Notes: generated by a model not told the origin, from the sequence alone. DNA of 32,731 nucleotides from RUG721 sp040307385 (GCA_040307385.1 JAWRJQ010000021.1:1-32731), one strand, 5' to 3'. Counted from the stretch's first letter, positions 1 to 8,155 are shown. Translations and numbers: made by a program.

Positions 1-112
1 TCACGCGCTCGTCCGCGCCCGTCCAGTCCATCAGCCAGCGCGGGCGGCAAAGGCTCACCGCGGCGGCAACCCAACAGCCACCGCACGCCACCGGAAGCCG
101 TCCCCCAGTCAC
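1..112 (-). CDS. Possible start of a small phage gene, running off the left edge
   Basis: On the minus strand a frame opens with GTG at 112-110 and stays open to the edge of the window, giving about 37 residues that include the string LCRPRWLMDWTGADERV. It lies downstream of the portal gene in the same direction, where further phage structural genes would be expected. The ribosome binding site is poor and the frame is short, so this could be chance in GC-rich DNA. I do not recognise the product. The stretch from 113 to 272 holds only short frames on the minus strand and no gene I would defend. Confidence 0.2.
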   Translation of the reverse strand, partial: MTGGRLPVACGGCWVAAAVSLCRPRWLMDWTGADERV

Positions 113-272
113 CCCACCAGCAACCGACGCCCGGCAGCGCCCACCAGAAGCCGCCCTAGGGCCGCGACAGCCTCTCTTGCGACCCGAACCCACTTAGCTC
201 CACCAGAGAGCGCCTGCGGGCTCCTAACATGCCGCCAGCGCCTAGTCGCGGCAGAGGGCCAGCCCCGAGAGC

Positions 273-1763
273 CTACCGACCGTCACCACTGCTCGCAGCG
301 TCGCCCGAACCGACCTCGGACGCCCGGGCGCGTGCCACCGACTCCTCCTCGCCGTACCACTTGGAGCGGTACTCCCAGGCCGCCATGGCGACACCCACCT
401 CGCGCATGTCCTGCTCCTTCTCGGCGGCCGTGTCCTGGATGATGGAGTCGTCGAACTGCACGCGGACATCGCCCTCGTCCGGGATGCTCTCGCCGAAGGA
501 TCGCGACACGTGCATGACGGCCCTCGCTATGGAGACGATCGCGCCCTCCAGGCTGTTCTCGTGCCGGCGGATGTTGCGCATGAGCGCCGAGTTGTCCGAG
601 CTAACCTCTGTGGCCGTCTTGACGTACCCGCGCGAGTCGTCCATGTCGAAGTAGTTGATGCCGAAGCCCGTGAGGTCACCCAGCATCTGCAGTGCCACGC
701 GGAGCGCCTCGATCTGCCCGTTCGTGCGCAATGCAGGCGCGAACTCCTGGATGGTGTCCTCAGTGCTCATGACCTTGCGGAAGACGGTGCAGTCCTGCTT
801 TCCGAAGGGGATGGTGACGCTCTTGTTTCCATCCGTTTCCCTGTCGAAGAGAACGTCGGAGAGGAACACGCGCATCTTGGAGAGGTCGATCTCGTTGATA
901 AGAGCGTCGAAGCTGAGGTCCACCGCCTGCACTGCATCAACCGCGTCCGCGAACGCGCTCTGCCCGTAGGGCGACATGTCCACGCGCGTGTTGGCGATGG
1001 CCGGCTTCACGATGCCGAAGGTGGGGAAAGGGCAGCCCGTGTCGTAGACCGGGAGGATGCCCACGGGCGCGAGCTCGTTGCCCTCATGGTCGAAGCACAC
1101 GGTGACGATCCTATAGGTCTCTTCGCTTTCATTGGTGAGAAGGACGTCCGCATTGTCAGGAGAAGATGCGGAAGGTGAAGATTGGGAAAGGTCTGCCGAG
1201 AAGCCCACGCCGCCCTTCAGGTGCATCTGCAGCTGGTCCACGGCCTTCCCTCGGTAGAACGCCCGCGTGACGAAGGCGCATTCCGTGATGCCGTCCTCGT
1301 CCCAGCTCAGGGGAATGACCATGCGCGCGTCGTAATGGCGGATGCGAACCTTCCTCTTGTCCAGGTCGAGCCACAATGCCCAAGCGCCCGTGCCGAGCCC
1401 GAACGCCCTCACCACGGTCGCCTGCGCCGCGTTCATGAAGCTGGTGGAAGAGAAGAAAGAGTTGATCCAGTCCGTCGCCCTCTGGTCCGCGCACACCACC
1501 TGGACGTTCTCGTTGAGGAGAAGAGATCCCCACTCCTTGCACACCCTCATTGCCGGGTGGATGCTTCTGCGATGAACCTCATACACGCGCCCCACGCTAT
1601 CGGTGTCGCGGTAGTCGTAGAAATCCCCGCGTGCACCCATCCAGTCATCCCAGGCGCGAATGTGGCCTTCTATGTTCTCCAGGGGAAGGACAAACCCGAG
1701 CCTGCGTAGATAGTCCTTCACATGCTCCGGCACCCAATACTCGTCCAGGCTGTTGACGCCCAT
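273..1763 (-). CDS. Phage portal protein (SPP1 Gp6-like)
   Basis: This 496-residue protein resembles the SPP1 Gp6-type portal family, the ring at the capsid vertex through which DNA is packaged. Supporting features are a mixed alpha/beta centre with MVIPLSWDEDGITECAFV, the string FPTFGIVKPAIANTRV, the helical stretch FADAVDAVQAVDLSFDALIN, the GYVKTATEV segment and an acidic C-terminal tail. The length suits the family (about 450-510). An upstream extension of the frame to 2036 is rejected, because a perfect AAGGAGG lies seven bases before the ATG at 1763 and the extension reads as non-coding. A portal normally follows a terminase large subunit, and none is present upstream, so this is either a prophage edge or a degraded prophage. 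Downstream genes would lie left of the window. The family call is by remembered sequence style. Confidence 0.82.
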   Translation of the reverse strand: MGVNSLDEYWVPEHVKDYLRRLGFVLPLENIEGHIRAWDDWMGARGDFYDYRDTDSVGRVYEVHRRSIHPAMRVCKEWGSLLLNENVQVVCADQRATDWINSFFSSTSFMNAAQATVVRAFGLGTGAWALWLDLDKRKVRIRHYDARMVIPLSWDEDGITECAFVTRAFYRGKAVDQLQMHLKGGVGFSADLSQSSPSASSPDNADVLLTNESEETYRIVTVCFDHEGNELAPVGILPVYDTGCPFPTFGIVKPAIANTRVDMSPYGQSAFADAVDAVQAVDLSFDALINEIDLSKMRVFLSDVLFDRETDGNKSVTIPFGKQDCTVFRKVMSTEDTIQEFAPALRTNGQIEALRVALQMLGDLTGFGINYFDMDDSRGYVKTATEVSSDNSALMRNIRRHENSLEGAIVSIARAVMHVSRSFGESIPDEGDVRVQFDDSIIQDTAAEKEQDMREVGVAMAAWEYRSKWYGEEESVARARASEVGSGDAASSGDGR

Positions 1764-1858
1764 TAGAAAACCTCCTTCATCGTGCGAATACGCTTGGTGA
1801 AGTGCCAGCCCGCGTCGCACTCCCGCCCGTGCCTTAAATGCCGAGAAAAGCTCACCGC

Positions 1859-1924
1859 CTAAGCCCTCATCGCATCCGTGCAGTACTTGCGGATAATCAA
1901 GGCGAAGCACCCCCAAACGCGCAT
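1859..1924 (-). other. 21-codon frame upstream of the portal, perhaps a gene remnant
   Basis: The minus strand encodes a closed frame starting MRVWGCFALIIRKYCTDAMR and ending with TAG at 1859, about 95 bases upstream of the portal start. Its composition looks protein-like, and the position is where a terminase would end, but a TAG sits two codons before the ATG, so it is not the intact tail of a longer gene. It could be a remnant or chance. The rest of 1764-1953 shows nothing else I can name. Confidence 0.15.
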
Positions 1925-1928
1925 GCTC

Positions 1929-1934
1929 TATACT
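1929..1934 (+). promoter_or_regulatory. Candidate -10 box for the small membrane protein gene
   Basis: TATACT lies 19 bases before the ATG at 1954 and matches the sigma-70 type -10 consensus well. No good -35 hexamer is visible at 16-18 bases upstream, so the call is weak. Confidence 0.25.
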
Positions 1935-1953
1935 GCAGGGGAGAGCTGCAGCG

Positions 1954-2454
1954 ATGATTCGGAGGGCGAAGGTGCAGTTCGGTTTTTCGATAGCGGGCGC
2001 TGCCTTCCTGCTGATGCTGTTCACGCCAAACATCATATGGGCCCGGAATCAACCGCCCGGCTATACCGAGCTGGCGACGCACGAGAACCGCATCCTGTTC
2101 ACGCTCGAGCGCGTTGGGCAGGTCGCCGTCACATGCGCCTCCATCGTGTTCGTCTCGCCCAAAGGCTTCTCCATGCCCTGGCTGCTGTGGCTCGTCGTGG
2201 CACTCGTGCTGATGGTCCTCTACGAAGCTGCTTGGATTCGCTATTTCAAAGGCGGCAAAGAGCTCATCAACATGTACGCACCCCTCGGTTTCATCCCGCT
2301 GCCGCTGGCCACGCTGCCTGTTGCGGCATTCATCCTGCTGGGCATCTGGTGCCAGTCGCCTATTGCCGTCCTAGCTGCCGTTATCCTCGGCATCGGCCAC
2401 ATCGGCATACATCTCGGCCATGCGCGAGGGCTGTTCCGTTCTGTCAGGGGCTGA
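1954..2454 (+). CDS. Small multi-pass membrane protein of unknown function
   Basis: A 166-residue integral membrane protein with about five hydrophobic segments: near residues 8-26 (FSIAGAAFLLMLF), 46-66, 70-88 (LLWLVVALVLMVLYEAAW), 105-130 and 133-152. I recall a family of similar small uncharacterised membrane proteins in Gram-positive gut bacteria with the same QFGFSIAGA opening and a closing GIGHIGIHL segment; no function is known to me. Two starts are possible: ATG at 1954, or GTG at 1972, which has GGAGGG placed five bases ahead. The GTG start has the better ribosome binding site and would give 160 residues. The gene stands alone between the phage portal and a non-coding stretch. Confidence 0.8.
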   Translation: MIRRAKVQFGFSIAGAAFLLMLFTPNIIWARNQPPGYTELATHENRILFTLERVGQVAVTCASIVFVSPKGFSMPWLLWLVVALVLMVLYEAAWIRYFKGGKELINMYAPLGFIPLPLATLPVAAFILLGIWCQSPIAVLAAVILGIGHIGIHLGHARGLFRSVRG

Positions 2455-2603
2455 CGGCCTCGTGCGGACGCGGCGGCTCTATGCGTCGCCACGTCGGCCG
2501 GCCCTCCGCTGTCGTAGGCAAATCAGAAGAGCATCGATCCTTCTATCGGCAAAGAGCCTAAGCGACCGCCACAAGCTGAGGAGAAACACAGAGATCTGAT
2601 TCC

Positions 2604-2672
2604 GGACATTTGCGGACAATGTCCTAAATCGCAGGTTTTATGTCCGCCAACGGCGTCTAATGTCCTAAATCG
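2604..2672. repeat. Hairpin and paired 14-base direct repeats
   Basis: GGACATT (2604-2610) and AATGTCC (2618-2624) form a perfect 7-bp inverted repeat around a 7-base loop. The 14-mer AATGTCCTAAATCG occurs at 2618-2631 and again exactly at 2659-2672, 41 bases apart. The second copy overlaps the stop codon of the minus-strand remnant frame. They could be duplicated gene-end sequence or a protein-binding array. Confidence 0.5.
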
Positions 2673-2752
2673 ATACCGCCCCAGCGCGCCATCTCATCCG
2701 TTAGGCGATTCCCGAGCAGCTCCGCAATGGAGCGGTTGCAGGTAACAGGCAT
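2657..2752 (-). pseudogene. Possible C-terminal remnant of an unidentified gene
   Basis: The minus strand reads MPVTCNRSIAELLGN followed by RLTDEMARWGGIDLGH and a TAG at 2657. The frame stays open upstream to about 2845, giving roughly 60 codons in all, and the composition is typical of a real protein end. It runs into the promoter region of bcp without a proper start or ribosome binding site. I read it as the tail of a decayed gene; the family is not recognised, and chance remains possible. Confidence 0.25.
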
Positions 2753-2799
2753 GACGCGTGGCTCTGCTGCGGCTCGATATGAGTACACGCAAGCAACCG

Positions 2800-2818
2800 T
2801 ACATTCTACTGTAATGTA
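2800..2818. promoter_or_regulatory. Dyad upstream of bcp, candidate operator
   Basis: TACATT (2800-2805) and AATGTA (2813-2818) form a perfect 6-7-6 inverted repeat about 87 bases before the bcp start. TAAAAT at 2844-2849 is a candidate -10 box downstream of it, without a clear -35. The dyad resembles the AT-rich operators of metal or peroxide regulators in general shape only. Confidence 0.3.
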
Positions 2819-2904
2819 TGACCACCGCCCGATGTCCGTGCTCTAAAATGAATAAATACGGCAACCGTGAACACCGCAGCAATCCATTGCAGGAGGTATT
2901 CGAG

Positions 2905-3357
2905 ATGTTGGCAATCGGAACCCGTGCGCCTGAGTTCTCGCTTCCCGATCAAGACGGGAACATGCACAGCCTTTCGGACCACAAGGGGAGAAAGGTCATC
3001 CTGTACTTCTACCCGAAGGACATGACCGGAGGCTGCACCAGCCAGGCGTGCAGCTTTCGCGACCGTTATCCGCAGTTCCAAGAAAAGGGCGCGGTCGTGC
3101 TCGGGGTGAGCAAGGACAGCGTGGAATCCCACAAGCGATTCGAGGATGCGCACGACCTGCCGTTCCCGTTGCTATCCGATACCGAGCTCAAGGTCATCGC
3201 CGCCTACGACGTCCTGAAGCCGGGCAAGGATGGCAAGCCTTCCAAAAGCCTGATCCGATCGACCTACCTGATCGACGAGGAGGGCGTGATCATCAAGGCT
3301 TTCGGGGGCGTCAAGCCGAAGGATAACGCCGATCAGATGCTCGAAGCATTGGCATAA
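2905..3357 (+). CDS. bcp: Thiol peroxidase Bcp (peroxiredoxin Q)
   Basis: A 150-residue cytoplasmic peroxiredoxin that reduces hydrogen peroxide and organic hydroperoxides using thioredoxin or a similar thiol donor. The peroxiredoxin PxxxTxxC motif is present as PKDMTGGC, giving peroxidatic Cys44, and Cys49 five residues later is the resolving cysteine typical of the atypical 2-Cys Bcp class. The thioredoxin-like opening (APEFSLPDQDG) and the later TYLIDEEG strand are intact, and the length matches the family. The start at 2905 is chosen because of AGGAGG nine bases before it; the frame extends upstream to 2818, but that part reads as leader. Two flavin/iron-sulfur proteins follow on the same strand (58-base gap), suggesting a redox or oxidative-stress group. 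Confidence 0.95.
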   Translation: MLAIGTRAPEFSLPDQDGNMHSLSDHKGRKVILYFYPKDMTGGCTSQACSFRDRYPQFQEKGAVVLGVSKDSVESHKRFEDAHDLPFPLLSDTELKVIAAYDVLKPGKDGKPSKSLIRSTYLIDEEGVIIKAFGGVKPKDNADQMLEALA

Positions 3358-3415
3358 GTGCTGCAGGACGGGCGGCGTACGCATGCCGCGCGGCGCAGCC
3401 GGGGAGAGGGATGGC

Positions 3416-4174
3416 ATGAAGGTCTGTTATTTCACGGCGACGGGCAATTGCCTGTATGTTGCCGAACGCATAGGCGGAGAGCTGCTGAGTATCCCGCAGC
3501 TCATGAAGCAGGACGAGATTGCGATAGAAGACGAGGCGGTCGGCATCGTGTGCCCTGTGTATGCGGTCGAGATGCCGATGATGGTGCGCGAGTTCATGAG
3601 CAGGGCGAAGATCAAGACCGACTACTTCTTCTTCGTCTACACGTTCGGCGAAGGCTATGCCGAGGCGCTTGCCCATGCCGAGCTCGCAGCACGCGCAGCG
3701 GGCCTCGATCTTGCCTACGCCAACACGGTGCAGATGGTCGATAACTATCTGCCCGGATTCGAGGTCGGCCAGCAGATCGCGTCGCTCGCATACAAAGATG
3801 TCGAAGGCCAGCTGGAACGCGTCTGCGCCGACATCGCCGCAAGACGAGAGCGCAGGGTCGATATCACGCCCGCCACGCAGGCCGAGATGGAAAGATGGCA
3901 GAACGGGCTCGCCGCCCGCATCCTGCGCAAGGATACGGCGCTCGGCTACATCGTCACCGATGCATGCAACCGCTGCGGCATCTGCGCGCGCGTCTGTCCG
4001 GCAAACAACATCGTGGTCGGCGACGACGTGCGGTTCTCCGATACGTGCGAGGTGTGCTACGCCTGCCTGCACGCTTGCCCGCAGGGAGCCCTGCACATAC
4101 CCGGCGAAAAGAGCACGGCGCGCTTCCGCAACGAGCATGTGACGCTCAAGCGGATCATCGACGCCAACGATTAG
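3416..4174 (+). CDS. EFR1-type flavodoxin-ferredoxin protein
   Basis: A 252-residue soluble electron carrier of the EFR1 (EFR1 family ferredoxin) type. The N-terminus is flavodoxin-like, with FTATGNCLYVA at residues 6-16 forming the FMN phosphate loop. The C-terminus holds two [4Fe-4S] clusters: Cys184, 187, 190 and 194 (CNRCGICARVC) and Cys211, 214, 217 and 221 (CEVCYACLHAC). Such proteins move electrons between flavin and ferredoxin partners in anaerobes; the partner here is not known. The start at 3416 gives the canonical MKVCYFTATGN opening, with GGGGAGAGGG upstream; the earlier in-frame codons are rejected. It is followed after 21 bases by an iron-sulfur flavoprotein, so the two are probably co-transcribed. 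Confidence 0.9.
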   Translation: MKVCYFTATGNCLYVAERIGGELLSIPQLMKQDEIAIEDEAVGIVCPVYAVEMPMMVREFMSRAKIKTDYFFFVYTFGEGYAEALAHAELAARAAGLDLAYANTVQMVDNYLPGFEVGQQIASLAYKDVEGQLERVCADIAARRERRVDITPATQAEMERWQNGLAARILRKDTALGYIVTDACNRCGICARVCPANNIVVGDDVRFSDTCEVCYACLHACPQGALHIPGEKSTARFRNEHVTLKRIIDAND

Positions 4175-4195
4175 GCGGCAGGAAAGGCAAGAGCC

Positions 4196-4834
4196 ATGTC
4201 AAAGAGGATAATCGCTGTCAACGCCGGACCGCGTACGGGCTGGAATACCGACACGCTGATCACCGAGGCATCCAAGGGAGCGGCGGATGCCGGTGCAACG
4301 GTCGAGAGGTTCGATCTGTTCAAACTGGAGCGTTACACCGGCTGCATATCGTGCTTCGGGTGCAAGAAGGAGCGCTTCAAGGGGCGCTGCATCTGCCGTG
4401 ACGGTCTGACGCCCGTGCTCGATGCCATCCGCGAGTCGGACGGGCTCATCATCGGCTCGCCAAACTATCTGAACGAGATGACGGCATCGTTTCGCGCTCT
4501 GTATGAGAGGCTCGTGTTCCAGAACCTCACCTATAACGCGGAGATGCCGTGCTGCAATGACTATCCCATTCCGGTCCTGCTCATCATGACGAGCAACGCC
4601 CCCGATACCCATTTCTCGCATCTGATGGAGGGGTACCGCCAAACGCTCGGCAGATTCGTAGGCCCCGCCGAGACGTTCGTGTCCGGCAACACGCTGCAGG
4701 TTGCCGACTACTCCAAACTCGACTGGGAGTGGTCGATCTTCGATCCTCAGAGCAAGATGCGTCGCCATGAGGAGGTGTTCCCGCAAGAATGCCGGGCGGC
4801 CTACGAGCGGGGCGCCGCTCTCGCGCGCTCATGA
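4196..4834 (+). CDS. Iron-sulfur flavoprotein (NADPH-dependent FMN reductase fold)
   Basis: A 212-residue flavodoxin-fold protein. It carries a compact cysteine cluster at residues 50-67 (C50, C53, C56, then C65 and C67), which resembles the CX2CX2CX(4-7)C cluster motif of archaeal and clostridial iron-sulfur flavoproteins. The last spacing is one longer than in that motif. The opening IIAVNAGPRTGWNTDTLI matches the FMN phosphate-binding loop, and GLIIGSPNYLNEMTASF the second FMN contact loop. These proteins transfer electrons from ferredoxin to oxygen, peroxide or other acceptors. With bcp and the EFR1 protein just upstream, a role in oxygen or peroxide defence is a reasonable inference. The gene converges on lacG across a hairpin. 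Confidence 0.85.
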   Translation: MSKRIIAVNAGPRTGWNTDTLITEASKGAADAGATVERFDLFKLERYTGCISCFGCKKERFKGRCICRDGLTPVLDAIRESDGLIIGSPNYLNEMTASFRALYERLVFQNLTYNAEMPCCNDYPIPVLLIMTSNAPDTHFSHLMEGYRQTLGRFVGPAETFVSGNTLQVADYSKLDWEWSIFDPQSKMRRHEEVFPQECRAAYERGAALARS

Positions 4835-4922
4835 GCGAGCGTTTGCACGTCGCGCCCACCGGATAAAGCCTTTCAGCAAGCCCGGAAATCCCACCTCGCC
4901 AACTCCGCCTGCATGCCAAAAC

Positions 4923-4951
4923 CAGGGCCACCCGCAACGCAGGCGGCCCTG
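4923..4951. terminator. Hairpin between convergent genes
   Basis: CAGGGCCACC (4923-4932) pairs with GGCGGCCCTG (4942-4951) with one mismatch. On the minus strand a short T-run (GTTTTGG) follows, which suits termination of the lacF-lacE-lacG transcript. It also lies about 90 bases after the iron-sulfur flavoprotein gene. Confidence 0.5.
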
Positions 4952-4958
4952 CCCCCCT

Positions 4959-6401
4959 CTATTTGCCAAGCCGTCGTTCCCGCGAAACCCTCGCATACCA
5001 CTCGGCAGAATCCTTGGGGATGCGCTCCTGCGTGTCGAAGTCCACGTAGAAGAGGCCATAGCGTTTGTTGTAGCCGTTGGTCCACGAGAACATGTCCATG
5101 AGCGACCACACGAAGTACCCGCGCACATCGGCGCCCTCGCTACGGGCCTTGAGGGTCCAGCCCAGGTGCTGGCGGATGTAGTCGATGCGCTCCGCATCAT
5201 GCACCTCGTCGTCGATGAGCTCGTCCTTCGCGCCCATGCCGTTCTCGGTGACGAGGATGGCCCCGCAGTTCGGCCACTGCTCTGTGATGCGCATGATCAG
5301 ATCGTAGAGCCCCTGGGGATAGATGAGCCAATCCCAATCCGTGCGGGGAATCTCGGGACGGTTGACGCGCTCGCCCACGCCGGCCAGGGCATAGCGCTCG
5401 GTGCCCTTCTCGCCGGTCGCATTGTGGTGCAGCTCGTTGGGGCCGTCGTAGGCCTTGAGGAAGTTGCTCTGGTAGTAGTTGATACCCAGACAGTCGTTCA
5501 GGGGCGCTGCCGCTTTGAGCTGCTCCATATCCTCTTCGGGCAGCTCGAGCGACCCGCCGGCACGACGAGCCAGGCGCCGCGCGCAGTCCAAGCTGCTCTC
5601 GGAGTAGGACCCATCGAAGGTCGCATCGAGCAGGAACTGGTTGTTGAGCACGTCCTCGTTCGCAGCAGCCGCCACATCGCCCGCATCGTCCGGATCGTCG
5701 GGATACTTGGTCGAAAGCGCGTGCACCACGCCGATCTCGCCGCGATGCCCCAGCTCGTCGAAGGCGAGGACCGCACGCGCATGGGCTACCATCATGTTGT
5801 GCATGGCCTGGAACGCCAGATCGAGACGGCAGAGCTGCCCACGCGGCCAGGTAGCCTCGATATACATGTTCGAGACGACCGCCCAGATCTCGTTGAAGGT
5901 GAACCAGTGGGTCACCTCGGGAAACTCCTCGAAGCAGAAGCGCGCGTAACGCTCGAAGGCGTCGATGGCCGCGCGGTTGAGGAAGTCCCCCTCGCGGTAC
6001 AGGGCATCCGGCGTGTCGAAGTGGTGCAGCGTCACGTACGGCTCAACGCCCTGCGCCCTGCACTCGGCGAAGAGACGATGGTAGAAGGTCACTCCCTCGA
6101 GATTGACCTTGCCCGTGCCGGTGGGGAAGATGCGCGACCAGGCGATCGAGACGCGGATGCCGTCGATGCCGTAGTCGTGGCAGAGTCTCAGATCCTCCGG
6201 ATAGCGATGGTAGAAGTCGCTCGCCGGATCGGCGGAGAAGAGCCCGCGCTCAGCGAGGTAGTCATCCCACGCAACCTTGCCTTTGCCATGCGTGAGCGTC
6301 TCCCCCTCGCACTGGTATGCCGCCGTGGCGGCGCCGAGGACGAAATCCCGGGGGACATCCGTCGGCAGGGCGACCGCAGGCATCGGGTGCTCGGCAGCCA
6401 T
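4959..6401 (-). CDS. lacG: 6-phospho-beta-galactosidase LacG (GH1)
   Basis: A 480-residue cytoplasmic family-1 glycosidase that splits lactose-6-phosphate, delivered by the PTS, into glucose and galactose-6-phosphate. The acid/base is Glu171 (TFNEIW) and the nucleophile Glu386 (VTENGMG). The 6-phosphate site reads FSWTNGYNKRYG, with Ser439, Lys446 and Tyr448 spaced exactly as Ser428, Lys435 and Tyr437 of characterised LacG. This favours LacG over 6-phospho-beta-glucosidases, whose motif differs. The stretch KYPDDPDDAGDVAAAANED is also LacG-like. The ATG at 6401 has GGGAGG ahead of it and lies two bases after the lacE stop, so the two are translationally close. It is the last gene of the minus-strand arm of the lac locus. 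Confidence 0.93.
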   Translation of the reverse strand: MAAEHPMPAVALPTDVPRDFVLGAATAAYQCEGETLTHGKGKVAWDDYLAERGLFSADPASDFYHRYPEDLRLCHDYGIDGIRVSIAWSRIFPTGTGKVNLEGVTFYHRLFAECRAQGVEPYVTLHHFDTPDALYREGDFLNRAAIDAFERYARFCFEEFPEVTHWFTFNEIWAVVSNMYIEATWPRGQLCRLDLAFQAMHNMMVAHARAVLAFDELGHRGEIGVVHALSTKYPDDPDDAGDVAAAANEDVLNNQFLLDATFDGSYSESSLDCARRLARRAGGSLELPEEDMEQLKAAAPLNDCLGINYYQSNFLKAYDGPNELHHNATGEKGTERYALAGVGERVNRPEIPRTDWDWLIYPQGLYDLIMRITEQWPNCGAILVTENGMGAKDELIDDEVHDAERIDYIRQHLGWTLKARSEGADVRGYFVWSLMDMFSWTNGYNKRYGLFYVDFDTQERIPKDSAEWYARVSRERRLGK

Positions 6402-6403
6402 GG

Positions 6404-8155
6404 CTATTCGCCTCCCTTGAGGGCTTCGGCGACAAAGCGCAGGGACTTCTCCCCATCGCGCGTGAGGTCGATGTACTCCTTGCCGCCGCAGGCCGCCGTG
6501 GCGACGCCCATGCGCTCCGCATCCTTTTGGAGATCGGGCAGATAGGAGGCAACCTGCGGAGCCAGGATCACGAGGTCGTAATCGCCCATGATGTCCAAGT
6601 GGGCGCCGTATGCCCCGGCTGCCGCCTCGAGACCCACGCCATGTTCCTGTGCCGCCTTGGTGAGGGCGTTGGCGAGAAGACCGGATGTGCCCCCGCCCGC
6701 GCAGAGCACGAGCACGCGTTTGCCGTCGAGCGCAGAGCCCCGCGGAGCGGTCGCATCCTTCACGGGTGCCGCCTCGATCGCCGCTGCGTCCTCATCTGCA
6801 GGCTGCGCGGCAATCTCGACGGGCTTCTCCGCAGGCACCGCCTCCTCGGTAGCGGCACCGCCAGCCTGCTCCTGCTCCACGAGCTGACGGTCGTACACCC
6901 TGAAGAAGGGGTAGTAGACCACGAAGTCCACCGCCAGAGCAACGAGCACATACACGATCGCGAGCGGCTGCATGGCGCACCCGAGGATGATGCCGAGCGG
7001 TGCCGGCGTGACCCAGGGGAGCACGTAGGTGAAGCTGTTCATCCCGAGCACGTCCACGAAGATCTTGAAGATCCAGACGTTGAAGACCGGGGTCAGCACG
7101 AAGGGGATGAAGAAGACGGGGTTGAGCACGAACGGCGCACCGAAGAGGATGGGCTCGTTGACGCCGAACAGCACGGGCACCGATGAGGCGCGGCCGATGG
7201 CACGCAGCTGCTTCGACCTCGACAGGAAGGCGATCATCAGCGTGATCACGAGGGTCGCTCCGGTGCCGCCCATGGTGATGACGAAGTACTGGGTGCTGGG
7301 CGTGATGACGCTCGCGGCATGCTCGCCGGCCTGGACCAGTGCAAGGTTGTTTGCCACGTTGAAGAAGGCGATGGCGCCGATGGCGGGCTCAACGATCGAG
7401 GGGCCGTGCACGCCCACGAACCAGAACAGTCCGATGGCACCATAGACGATCGCAAGCCCGGGGTAGGTGTCCGCTGCCGAGAAGAGCGGCTGGAAGAGAC
7501 GGATGACGCCCTCGGCGAAGCAGAACCCGAAGACCATGCGGAAGAAATGGTCGAAGAGCCAGAACACGATGGTCGTCGCCGCAAACGGGATGATGTCCTT
7601 GAACGTCTGGGAGATGTTGGGCGGCACCTGCTCGGGCATCTTGAGCGTGACGTTATGGGAGATCAGGAACCGGTAGATGCCGCCGACGACGAACGCCGTC
7701 AAGAAGGCGGTGAGCAGTCCCTTGGAGCCCAGGTAGGATGTATCGAGCCCCGTGAGCGACGTGCCGTCGGCAAGCTGCTCCACAACGCTGCCGGAGGCCA
7801 GAATCGCAAAGCCCACCACGGCGGCGAGCATCGTGGACACGGAGTTGATCTGGTTGGTCTTGGGCATGCTGCGGTTGAGCGCATCGGTGAAGTGCTTGGC
7901 CGTGGTCGCGGCAACCAGCAGACCGACGATCCCCATGGAGTAGTTGTACGGTTTCATGAGGAAGGCGTTGATCTCCGGGGGCCACTCGTAGCCCCAGAGC
8001 ACGGGGATATCCGCGATGAGCAAGAACAGCGACGAGAAGATGATGATCGGCATGACCGATATGAAGCCATCGCGGATGGCCTTGAGATACTTGTTGCGCG
8101 CGACCGCGTCGAAGAAGGGCTTGCCCTTCTCGACGAGTGCAATAAGTCGTTCCAT
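6404..8155 (-). CDS. lacE: Lactose-specific PTS EIICB component LacE
   Basis: A 583-residue membrane permease that takes up lactose and phosphorylates it. The N-terminal EIIC domain (about residues 1-420) has many hydrophobic segments and the family loops GVHGPSIVEP and FGVNEPILFGAPFVLNP. A long Ala/Glu/Pro-rich linker (about 420-475) leads to the EIIB domain, with phosphocysteine Cys485 in VLVLCAGGGTSG. The order IIC-IIB and the length match LacE rather than separate cellobiose components. Phosphate arrives from LacF, encoded 75 bases upstream. The ATG at 8155 has AAGGATTACC ahead, a weaker ribosome binding site than its neighbours. Neighbours lacG and lacF support lactose as the substrate. 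Confidence 0.93.
   Translation of the reverse strand: MERLIALVEKGKPFFDAVARNKYLKAIRDGFISVMPIIIFSSLFLLIADIPVLWGYEWPPEINAFLMKPYNYSMGIVGLLVAATTAKHFTDALNRSMPKTNQINSVSTMLAAVVGFAILASGSVVEQLADGTSLTGLDTSYLGSKGLLTAFLTAFVVGGIYRFLISHNVTLKMPEQVPPNISQTFKDIIPFAATTIVFWLFDHFFRMVFGFCFAEGVIRLFQPLFSAADTYPGLAIVYGAIGLFWFVGVHGPSIVEPAIGAIAFFNVANNLALVQAGEHAASVITPSTQYFVITMGGTGATLVITLMIAFLSRSKQLRAIGRASSVPVLFGVNEPILFGAPFVLNPVFFIPFVLTPVFNVWIFKIFVDVLGMNSFTYVLPWVTPAPLGIILGCAMQPLAIVYVLVALAVDFVVYYPFFRVYDRQLVEQEQAGGAATEEAVPAEKPVEIAAQPADEDAAAIEAAPVKDATAPRGSALDGKRVLVLCAGGGTSGLLANALTKAAQEHGVGLEAAAGAYGAHLDIMGDYDLVILAPQVASYLPDLQKDAERMGVATAACGGKEYIDLTRDGEKSLRFVAEALKGGE

Larger units (their letters stand above)
2455..2904. other. 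Non-coding stretch with short repeats, a gene remnant and a dyad
   Basis: About 450 bases without a convincing gene separate the membrane protein from the thiol peroxidase. It holds a 14-base direct repeat (2618-2631 and 2659-2672), a 7-bp hairpin (2604-2624), a possible C-terminal gene remnant on the minus strand (2657-2752) and a dyad at 2800-2818 that may control bcp. Each is listed separately. Nothing else was recognised. Confidence 0.5.

Noticed and set aside
1764..2036. N-terminal extension of the portal frame
   Set aside because: A strong ribosome binding site precedes the ATG at 1763, and the extension overlaps the opposite-strand membrane-protein gene and its candidate promoter.
4701..6545. 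614-codon open frame on the plus strand
   Set aside because: Antisense to lacG, which has intact catalytic and phosphate-binding motifs.
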